A stretch of DNA of 14,508 nt from Cephalothrix spiralis (taxonomy: Eukaryota; Nemertea; Palaeonemertea; Archinemertea; Cephalotrichidae): the NCBI GenBank assembly GCA_032353305.1, contig JAUCNG010056667.1, positions 1 to 14,508 of the forward strand, read 5' to 3'. This document shows positions 1 through 6,964 of this stretch, piece by piece (the stretch's first letter is position 1; every line of letters starts with the position of its first letter). A model generated the notes under the pieces. The model was given only the letters and a program-made list of their open reading frames with translations, was not told the origin of the DNA and ran no database searches. Position numbers and translations under genes: made by a program.

Positions 1-178
1 ACACGTCTATAGAACCAATCAATTTAATTAACACCGATCGATAATCCAAACCGGAAGCGACGTCACCGGGCATTTGAGATTTCAAAAACCCAATATATAT
101 AATTTTTGTGGATTCTTATGGATTTCAGACCAAAATATAATTTGTGGATTTTGTCGTTTTTTTACCGAAAACCCATAA

Positions 179-214
179 GAAAATCCACAAAATTTGAGGA
201 TTTTGTGGATTTTC
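179..214. repeat. 15-bp perfect inverted repeat (hairpin)
   Basis: GAAAATCCACAAAAT at 179-193 pairs perfectly with ATTTTGTGGATTTTC at 200-214 around a six-base loop. The right arm overlaps the first unit of the 20-bp array. Confidence 0.85.
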
Positions 215-290
215 GTAGATTCTTGTGGATTTTCGTGAATTCTTGTGGATTTTCGTGAATTCTTGTGGATTTTCGTGAATTCTTGTGGAT
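201..290. repeat. 20-bp tandem array, 4.5 copies
   Basis: The unit TCTTGTGGATTTTCGTGAAT runs head to tail; the last two and a half copies are identical and earlier ones differ by one or two bases. Looser GTGGATT words extend back to about 108. There are no unique spacers. Confidence 0.9.
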
Positions 291-507
291 CTTAAAACCT
301 AAATCTTTACTGAGATACTCTAATAATACTACTAAGAGTCCTTCCTATGTAATATATTAAATTGAAATTCCTGAACAAGCCTAATTTACATTAGTCTAGT
401 AAACAATCTGTTAATAACAGTTAATATCTGTCCTCATAAGAGTATTTTCCGACATTTTGTTTAATTATCGGTCAAATATCCGAGAATTCTTGAAATAAAA
501 TTCTACA

Positions 508-580
508 TGCTTCTTACGGGACTCGAACGTGCACCCCTTGCTATAATTGAGTGCCATAGACCACTCGGCCGCTGAATCCT
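508..580 (-). repeat. tRNA-like sequence (tRNA pseudogene or SINE head)
   Basis: On the minus strand there is an A-box-like GGCCGAGTGGTC and, about 30 bases later, a B-box-like CGTTCGAGTCCC, which is the Leu/Ser tRNA style. The T-arm stem does not pair fully, so a working tRNA is unlikely. It is probably a pol III-derived SINE head or decayed tRNA. Confidence 0.55.
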
Positions 581-895
581 TTTATGCAGGTGTGAATAAA
601 TTCGTTATTTATGGCTGACCTTGTCACGCTAGGAGAATTAACAATTTCAAATTATATTAATATTGTACATAATTTGACAGCAAATAGAATAAACGATGAT
701 GAATATGATGCATTATAATAAACAACAACGAACTAGTAACATAAGTATATAAATATTTAATATATTAAAAGTAGCTGAAAGTAGACATCATTATATCACC
801 AAAGGTGGGATACAAAAATTCAGGGAAAAGAACTGTACTTTAGCACAGTAAATTTACATGTATTTCTAACCTTTATGGTTGCTTCACATATTTTT

Positions 896-901
896 TTTAT
901 T
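896..901 (-). terminator. Candidate AATAAA polyadenylation signal overlapping the NHL gene stop
   Basis: On the minus strand the stop reads TACTGAATAAAA, so an AATAAA hexamer overlaps TGA. If used, the 3' UTR would be only some tens of bases. An alternative ATTAAA lies at 756-761 (minus). AT-rich DNA makes chance hexamers common. Confidence 0.35.
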
Positions 902-1452
902 CAGTAAACATAAACCTTCTTCGCAAAGGATGATTCTGTAACAACAAGTGTGCAATTTGAAACATGTATCGAATATAGAGCATATGGTAATTTGATATTA
1001 CACAAATGGGAGAAATGTTTGTCATAAACATTGATATGGTAATCGACATTTGTTGGTGACACTAAGATATTCCCTACATTGTCTTGGACTATTTGCCCAC
1101 TACCCTGTACATTATACTTAAAGTTATTTATTGTCGATCTCAATACTCCATTTTCAATCACTTGTATTCTTCCATACGCTGGTTGGCCGCTATTCTGGTT
1201 ATGTTCAGGGTGAAGGTCTGCTACTATCATTTCGCCATTTTTTGTAAACAATATATCTCTCGGAGAGTTGAAACTCAAAGTTGAATTAGGATTTCCCATT
1301 GAAGCAATAAATGTTCCATTTAGTGAAAATATTGATATTCTGTTGTTATTTTGTTCAGCTACGTATAATCTTCCTTCATGAATCGCATTTGCAGTAGGTT
1401 TAAAGTTTGTATGAGAAAAGTGTCTCAGAATTGTTCCATTCAATGCCAAAAC
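901..1452 (-). CDS. NHL membrane protein exon 7 (propeller, C-terminus)
   Basis: Phase 0 acceptor ATTTCTAG|GTTTTGG. It codes residues 266-448 and ends with TGA. It carries the clearest NHL-like blades and four sequons, at N270, N310, N321 and N431. The last strands (CTLVVTESSFAKKVYVY) fit a closing propeller strand, so the protein looks complete at its C-terminus. Confidence 0.8.
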   Translation of the reverse strand, partial: VLALNGTILRHFSHTNFKPTANAIHEGRLYVAEQNNNRISIFSLNGTFIASMGNPNSTLSFNSPRDILFTKNGEMIVADLHPEHNQNSGQPAYGRIQVIENGVLRSTINNFKYNVQGSGQIVQDNVGNILVSPTNVDYHINVYDKHFSHLCNIKLPYALYSIHVSNCTLVVTESSFAKKVYVY

Positions 1453-4400
1453 CTAGAAATAAAAATGCACAAATTGGTAACCAACGGTGCAATTTTGAAA
1501 ATTGCAGTAGAACATTTCGCAAATTTTCCATGAAGAAATGAATCATTCAAAACTATTCAAGTGAAACTATTCAAGTGTAAGCTGCCTAGCTGGGGGTGAT
1601 ATATTATCACAAAAATTCAATTTTGAGCCCTATCTAAGATCATCTAAGTAGCCCCTCAAATCATTGACCAACGACTGACATGAGATTTGAGATTTTCCTT
1701 TTGGGGTTGATCTAGGAAATTATTATGCTACAACATACAAAAAAATGAAACATTGAGGTCGATATCGAAAATTTTGTTTTTGGCCCACTGTTAACGGTGT
1801 CTTACAATCCATATTAATCTGCTTGGAATATTAAATCAGGAACATGAATATACGTCATATACTGATACAGTGTGTCTCAATATTATGGAAAACAGCCAGA
1901 TGACGGCATATTATTGTGACTTAATTATGAATATATTGATAATATCTATTTGAGGACATGGTCTTCTCTCCCGAATAAAAAAGATTTGGTGCAGATCGGT
2001 TCATAACTAAGAGTTTTCCTGAAAAACCTCTGGTCTCATTTTCCCCAACCTAAAATTTATGATTTCAATTTATATTAAAAAATTTTGTGAATAGTAAATT
2101 GAATAAGAAATTTTTAAAAATTAAAAAGTCATAAAAAATCACATTTTCGAGAAAGGACGTTCATTTGGGGAATTTAAACTTTGTGGTCCTTTGGGGAAAT
2201 ATATGTAGCTCAGTTGTTGTAAGGCAGATTTGTACCAAATTTAGACAAGACCATGATCTCTCTAGTGATATGGTCAATTTAGTAACAATATGACGTCATC
2301 TTGCTGTTTTCCATAATATTGGGACACCCTGTATATAGACACAATACGATACCTGAATTCGAGATTGACCGCTGACAAACACTTCCTTTGTGTTTTCGTC
2401 GACACTAATGTCCCAAATGCCATAGTCGTAGCCTTCATAGCACTTAATATCGAAATATAATGTCTTAAAACCCTTTATGATGCAAATTTTACTAGTAGCA
2501 CCAGAACTCTTCACAAATAAATCCGTCATACTTGAAGTCGAAAAAGATGGAGAAAGAATTGAAAAAGTCCTGTAGGGATTTGGTAAGCTTTTGCAGTATT
2601 TTGACATATCACAAGTTTCTGAAAAAGATAAAAGATAATTAGAAAAAAGCTCAAAAGAAATGAATAACTATAGTGATTTTTATTTTTCTCTAAATTTAAT
2701 ATTTGCGCCGCTAGTGGCCTAAAACCTCATTTTGGACCTCTCTCCTCTTTGGGTTTTGATCACATCTAAGTAAAACTTATACACATGTTATATGGAAGCT
2801 TCATTATACAATGGGATCATGGGCTGAGCTATTACCTTGGGCCCGGAGGTCGCGGTCAAAAAGTTAAAATCGTCGTAGAGGGTCATGGTTTGTTTTATTG
2901 GATAGCATATAGCATCAGTCATATTTTAGCTACCAAAAAAGTACATTTGGTGGATGGCCAATCTTTTAAACATAAGATGAATGTTAGAAAAGGTTAATGC
3001 AGTTGTATTTGCAATCCTATTTGAGATCATTTTGGAGAACATGGTAATGGAATTATCACAAGCATATTATGTTTTCAGTACATTAGAGGAAACGTAGACT
3101 TTGACAGACTGTGAACTACTAGTCTTTATCTAAATAAAAAATACTTGATTTTCCTTAAAAACTCCTTGAAAAGTCCTTAAAACTCCTTGAATTTCGTTCC
3201 CTGCTGAATATTACGATCTCAAAATCACGACCCTTGAAATTATCTATTCCAAGTGAGCTTCACGCCCATTGGCGTATTTTTTATATAATGAAAAAGTTTT
3301 TTAGACAATGATCAAAAAAGACAATCTAGAGCAGTCTAGAGATGCAAAAAAAGTCAATTTGGCGTATCAAATGTCAAAAATAAATAATCACCTAATAATG
3401 AAGTTTACCAGCCTTACCTGTTGGCGGGACGCTTGGCGTACTGCTTGAAGGGTCTTCAGTGGAACTTGTCGGCGCTGAGAAAAAGATAAAATAGACATTT
3501 TTGTAATATTTTTCACCATCTTAACTATATATAAGTTGAAAAGAAAATATATAATTTAAAAGAAGGAATTTTTACCTGTTGTTGGTTGTGCAGTAGAAGA
3601 AGTTTCAGTTGTAGTTGATGGTTGAGCTGTAGAGGTAGTTCCACTTGTAATTGAAACATCTGGAAAAATAAAGTTATGAATTTTATTTTCGATAAAAAAA
3701 CTCATTTTTACGAAAAGTCTAATAATTTCTATGTATCTTTAGCCTTACCTGTTGTTTGGTTAGAGACGCTTGGCGTACTGCTTAGAGGCTGTTTGGAGGT
3801 AATTGTTGGCGTTGAAACAGAGGGCGTTGTTACTTTAAAAATAATAATAAAAATATATTATTTGTTTGTCATATTTTTTTCACCATAAATTGCAAAAAGT
3901 TCATGTCAACCCAACTGATCCATGATTGAAATCCTCGAGACTGTTTTTTTTACAGTACTCTTTTAAAAATATGTGATTAACTAGATAGTAACATTAAGTT
4001 TTATATACATGTACATTGAGCTATTCCGATCCCCTTCGTTTACTGAATACCCATTGTATTTACCTACACTCCGGCACGATATCACCTAAATCCTATTGAA
4101 TTTTCCGAGGAATTTTTAAAATCAATACTTGAGTGTGTTTTTTTGTGAAAAAATAATATTTGAGTATCCGGCTGGAATGGAACATGCCATCTTGATTATA
4201 TATACCGAAGCATTGCCCTTATTATAGCTATACGCCACTGGCGCTATGGTAACTTTCGAGCAATTGTAATATTCATCTCGTAAGGCAGATCAATATGAAT
4301 ATAAATAGAATTACCGTTAACCAATCTCGTCGCCTCTCTTTAGTCGAGCAGAGAATAAATGAATTTATACTGAACCCATCGATTCAGCTTTTACCTTTTG

Positions 4401-5161
4401 TCGTTGCTCCTTGAGGAACTTTAGGTGAAACCACAGGGGATGAGACGGATGAAACCAAATTCTGAACTGAAAATTTAAAGAAGATACTCATTTTCACGAT
4501 CACGAATAATACACCACAGTTATCAAGTTTCAAGCCTTTTCAAGAGCATCCTAAATCACGAAGTAGGACTTTCACGATACGCGGGAGGAGTATTTCACGA
4601 ATCACGAAGAGTATAATTATTGAATTCACGATCACGGAAATATGATTCTTACATATAACGGATAACTCTGGTGTGATATTCGTGATATCGAAAATGAGTT
4701 TAATTAATGATTTACGTTAAACTCGTAAAATATTCGGATCGCGCCTTCGGCGCTCGTATATAAGGTCAGTTAAGTCCGTCACAGCGAATTGTCAAGACAT
4801 ATCTTATGACTGATATACATGAATCATGAAAGGCTAATTTCTCTTTCGGAATTCCTGAGTCCTAGATCGCTTCCGTGATTCTTGATCAAACCTTCCCCCG
4901 TTACCCCCTCATTTTAGAACTGTACTTACCAGTTATCCCTTGAAAAATAACAACACCTATAAGAGTTGCAACAGCAAGTGCAAGAATTATTAAACATATT
5001 CTAAGGCGTTTTACACTATTCTTAGTTGTGTCTTCTTTAGGGGTATCTTCTTTGTAGTTGTGTTGTCTGCCATGTGACGGTTGGCGTTGCAATTCAGGGC
5101 CAGATTGATATCGTCGAGGATTTCCAAGTTCATTATTTCTATGCCAATTCCAATTTTCCAT
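901..5161 (-). CDS. Type II membrane protein with Ser/Thr/Pro stalk and C-terminal NHL-type propeller (7 coding exons)
   Basis: Joining 5161-4930, 4466-4395, 3832-3749, 3659-3576, 3474-3418, 2618-2353 and 1452-901 gives one open frame of 448 residues with GT-AG introns throughout. Residues 1-54 are polar and end in KRLR; 55-73 form one hydrophobic helix, so the positive-inside rule predicts a cytosolic N-terminus. Residues 78-176 are a Ser/Thr/Pro stalk of mucin type. Residues 177-448 have repeated NHL-like strands (RLYVAE..NRISIFSLNGT, GEMIVAD..RIQVIENG, GNILVSP..INVYDKHF), about the length of a six-bladed propeller. Sequons at N126, N270, N310, N321 and N431 fit an extracellular C-terminal side. 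The ATG has a good context (AAAATGG); a TTTTAG just upstream could be an acceptor for a 5' UTR intron. The joins are by eye, without transcript data. The family assignment rests on repeat style; a lyase or TRIM identity is not supported, since no RING or B-box is seen. Function unknown. Confidence 0.75.
1453..2352 (-). other. NHL gene intron 6
   Basis: It holds the foldback MITE and a 14-bp tandem pair (AACTATTCAAGTGA, 1551-1578). No extra exon was recognised. Confidence 0.65.
1868..2331. mobile_element. 464-bp foldback MITE, mariner/Tc1-like, with TA target duplication
   Basis: The ends CAGTGTGTCTCAATATTATG and CAGGGTGTCCCAATATTATG (reverse complement of the right end) differ at two of the first 20 bases and at four of the first 45. 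The similarity continues through a shared CATGGTCTT toward the centre, so nearly the whole element is one imperfect palindrome. It is flanked by TA on both sides (1866-1867 and 2332-2333). No transposase frame is present, so it is non-autonomous. It sits in intron 6 of the NHL gene. Confidence 0.85.
2353..2618 (-). CDS. NHL membrane protein exon 6 (propeller, first part)
   Basis: Enters in phase 1 after TTTTTCAG and leaves in phase 0 at ATTCAG|GTATCG. It codes residues 177-265, with cysteines near its start (ETCDMSKYC) and a propeller-like strand pair (WDISVDENTKEVFVSGQSRIQ) that continues directly into exon 7. The donor lies 19 bp from a mariner-like MITE; reading past the donor adds about a dozen codons and runs into that element. 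Confidence 0.72.
2619..3417 (-). other. NHL gene intron 5
   Basis: It holds the repeat fragment at 3153-3245. A 70-codon plus-strand frame at 2785-2997 has no recognisable family or splice context and is treated as chance. No further stalk exon was seen. Confidence 0.6.
3153..3245. repeat. Fragment related to the 7275-7745 repeat family
   Basis: A direct pair at 3153-3170 and 3175-3191 (CCTTAAAA.CTCCTTGAA) is followed by TTCCCTG and then AAAATCACGACCCTTGAAATT. This resembles the ATCGCGATATGACTCTTGAATTT segment inside the larger element. It lies in intron 5 of the NHL gene. Confidence 0.45.
3418..3474 (-). CDS. NHL membrane protein exon 5 (stalk, duplicated unit)
   Basis: A 57-bp phase 1-1 exon coding residues 158-176 (SSTEDPSSSTPSVPPT region). 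The acceptor is TTTTTCTCAG and the donor is ACAG|GTAAGGCT. It is the shorter sister of exon 3: the base that makes its acceptor CAG reads CAA at the matching place in exon 3. Confidence 0.65.
3576..3659 (-). CDS. NHL membrane protein exon 4 (stalk)
   Basis: An 84-bp phase 1-1 exon coding residues 130-157, almost wholly Ser, Thr, Ala, Gln and Pro, with an internal repeat (STAQPST / STAQPTT). The acceptor is TTTTTCCAG, a good site; the donor is ACAG|GTAAAAAT. This is a typical O-glycosylation substrate composition, which is inference from family knowledge of mucin stalks. Confidence 0.68.
3749..3832 (-). CDS. NHL membrane protein exon 3 (stalk, duplicated unit)
   Basis: An 84-bp phase 1-1 exon coding residues 102-129, Ser/Thr/Pro-rich with a sequon at N126 (SNQTT). 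The acceptor is TTTTAAAG, which has a weak pyrimidine tract; the donor is ACAG|GTAAGGCT. Its 3' half and donor are near-copies of exon 5 (19 bp identical at 3765-3783 and 3428-3446). Confidence 0.65.
3833..4394 (-). other. NHL gene intron 2
   Basis: AT-rich filler. I saw no Ser/Thr-rich symmetric exon with paired splice sites and no clear repeat beyond short palindromic words such as ACGCCACTGGCGC. Confidence 0.55.
4395..4466 (-). CDS. NHL membrane protein exon 2 (stalk)
   Basis: A 72-bp symmetric phase 1-1 exon between TTTTCAG and AAAG|GTAAAAG. It codes residues 78-101, a Ser/Val/Pro stretch (VQNLVSSVSSPVVSPKVPQ). It is found only by splice sites and frame, since it is too short to stand out as an open frame. 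Confidence 0.65.
4467..4929 (-). other. NHL gene intron 1
   Basis: It is largely occupied by the 214-bp foldback element, followed by a short GC hairpin GCGCCTTCGGCGC (4741-4753). No exon was recognised. Confidence 0.6.
4486..4699. mobile_element. 214-bp MITE-like element with 39-bp inverted ends
   Basis: The first and last 39 bases are inverted copies with 33 matches; both begin ACTCATTTTC and end ACCA.AGTTATC. Internally the words TCACGAT and TCACGAA recur, including ATTCACGATCACGG at about 4624. There is no coding capacity and no clear target duplication. It lies within intron 1 of the NHL gene. Confidence 0.65.
4930..5161 (-). CDS. NHL membrane protein exon 1 (cytosolic tail and TM helix)
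   Basis: Codes residues 1-77 plus the first base of codon 78. The tail is rich in Asn, Gln, Arg and Asp/Lys (NYKEDTPKEDTTKN), followed by the single hydrophobic helix at residues 55-73. The donor reads ACTG|GTAAGTAC on the minus strand, a near-consensus site. Reading past it meets a stop within about ten codons, which supports splicing here. Confidence 0.75.
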
Positions 5162-5402
5162 TTTCTAAAATTATATATAAAATAATGTTTGGACTCTTAA
5201 AAAGTTTGGGGACCCTCAATTTTTTCAAAATATTTGGGGAACCCATTTTTCAGTTCAGCCCTTTTATTCTAGAATTTTAATTCCAATAATTTTTTCGTAC
5301 CCCTTGACTGCAGTTTTTATTCCATTAGAGGGGTGGAGATCATGGGATACATTTGCAGACTCGAAGGCCTTATTTTTTGTAAAACCAAATTTAGAACCCT
5401 AT

Positions 5403-5457
5403 CCCCCCCCCCAATAATTTCGCATTTTCTCCAAATAATTAGTCCCCCCCCCCCCCC
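5403..5457. repeat. Two poly-C tracts (10 and 14 bases)
   Basis: C runs at 5403-5412 and 5444-5457 frame a CAATAATTTCGCATTTT stretch. A similar phrase (CCCCCAATAATTCAGCTTTTT) occurs near 14000, so the tracts belong to a dispersed repeat. Tract lengths may be unreliable in an assembly. Confidence 0.85.
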
Positions 5458-5618
5458 TCCCTTTGGCACAATGTTGAATTATTACTCACAGGCATAGCCA
5501 GGAATTCAAAATGCTAGAAATATCATTTTATGACGTATTCTTCTTAAAGCTTAAATAATGACAGTGCGATAAAAGTAACCCAATTCATACACTGTAAAGC
5601 AGTTAATCTTGAGGTTCC

Positions 5619-5731
5619 GTGCCATAAAAAGTTATTAGCACTCTTAAATTTCAATATGTTTGTCGTCTGCCACTCGTGCCAATACCTATAAAAAGTAAAA
5701 AGCACTGGTGCTGTAACTCTTTTTATGGCAC
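5619..5731. repeat. Foldback repeat (inverted arms)
   Basis: GTGCCATAAAAAGTTATTAGCACT at 5619-5642, with one short internal gap, is complemented by 5701-5731, which ends CTTTTTATGGCAC. Weaker pairing continues outward to about 5590 and 5760. It may be a small decayed element; no target duplication is evident. Confidence 0.5.
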
Positions 5732-5934
5732 TTAACCAATTAAAGATCAATTTACATGTACGTATAAACTTTATGTACTGTAAATATACGTACCAGGATT
5801 TTTCAATATTTGTGGAAGTTTATCCAGAATTGGCGTACAGTTCCTTTTAAATTTTGAGTGACAATGTTAAAGTGAAAGAAAGTGTTCACCCTTTGATATG
5901 TTGTAGGACATGACAAAAAAATTAAACATTATTG

Positions 5935-6155
5935 TAAGAACTATAGATTTAAAAATAAGTATGATATGATGACAACTTCAGGACTTACAATAAGAATTCG
6001 ATTTAAAAATAACTATGAAAAATATCTATTTTTGAATTATACGTTTTTATAAGAACTAGATTTAAAAATAGTTCTTCTGATTTGACCAACAGCGTGGGCT
6101 GCATAATAAGAAAGAGATTTAATAACAATTATGAATGTTTATTTTTGAATAATTG
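5935..6155. repeat. Diverged tandem array, about 57-bp period, four units
   Basis: The phrase TAAGAA..GATTTAA(A)A recurs starting near 5935, 5991, 6050 and 6107, spaced 56-59 bases apart. Units 2 and 4 also share CTATTTTTGAAT / TTATTTTTGAAT. Units are strongly diverged. Confidence 0.55.
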
Positions 6156-6823
6156 AAATGCGTATAACCCACTTAATCCTTCATATCCTTATATAGTCGA
6201 AACGAAAACGAAATTATTAAGAAAAACGGGCAAAAAGTCGGGGTGCAGAGTATACAAGGGTACCGGTACGGGATTTAAATATAACCTATACCTATATTCA
6301 ACATGTTTAATCCATGCAATGTTGATATCATATGTACAAAATCAACATTTTAAGTACTGAGTAGGGGTGTGGGGCAAAAAACGTGAGTTTTGGGGATTTT
6401 TCAAAAAAATATAGTTTGTGGGTTCAACAGTCCGCCAATATGCTAAACCGCTGGGGGCACTTTTGGTACAAAAATAATTGCCCTCGCCAATTTTTCCATC
6501 CAATTCATTTGTGTATAATGATCTTTAATCACAGTATTGTTTATATGCAAATGAACGATGTCATATGTTTACGTCGTTGTGTAAGGCCTTCAGACATTGA
6601 AATAGACAACATATTGCAAATTTTCTATAAATGATTTTCCAAAGTTTCGGTTTCCGTAACAGTATTAAAATATGGACATAATTTGAAATGTGTGGTAGTT
6701 TAAAATGGATGTGAGAAAATACGATTTTCACGTTGTGAAAAAATGTAAGAAATGTAAGAGAAACAAAAAGAGTCGTTCAAATCACTGACACATCTTTATA
6801 TTATTGATTTTTTTTTGTTTCAG

Positions 6824-6964
6824 GTGAAAAAAGGGTTGCGATAGACAATCTTTCAGACGAATTAAACAAGATCAAGTCGAAACTCAATATCAAGCCAGTT
6901 ATTGGACATATTAACGGATATCATGTGGAAAAGAAGAAAGTTGGGGTCTTAATTTCTGGATCAG
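6824..6964 (+). CDS. GART: GART exon: AIRS-GART linker and start of formyltransferase
   Basis: The acceptor is a T-rich tract ending GTTTCAG and the donor is TCAG|GTATAA. The first two bases complete a codon begun upstream, so this is an internal exon. It codes a charged linker (EKRVAIDNLSDELNKIKSKL) and then VEKKKVGVLISGSG, the beginning of the Rossmann-like formyltransferase fold. Confidence 0.9.

Larger units (their letters stand above)
1..900. other. Gene-free left end
   Basis: Apart from the tandem array, hairpin, tRNA-like sequence and candidate polyadenylation signals listed separately, nothing coding is recognisable. The DNA is AT-rich with stops in every frame. Confidence 0.6.
5162..6823. 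other. Gap between the NHL gene start and the first GART exon
   Basis: It should include the NHL gene promoter and perhaps a 5' UTR exon (minus), and the tail of a GART intron (plus). I found no AIRS-domain exon here. The frames at 5074, 5544 and 6383 look like chance. Repeats are listed separately. Confidence 0.55.

Noticed and set aside
201-290. CRISPR-like array
   Set aside because: The 20-bp units are contiguous with no unique spacers, and the window is eukaryotic.
508-580. Functional tRNA gene
   Set aside because: A and B boxes are present but the T stem does not pair completely and the acceptor ends do not match.
2785-2997. 70-codon plus-strand frame in NHL intron 5
   Set aside because: No recognisable family, splice context or repeat support; length is within chance for this window.
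3676-3888. 70-codon plus-strand frame over NHL exon 3
   Set aside because: Antisense shadow of the stalk exon; the minus-strand reading has splice sites and phase in its favour.
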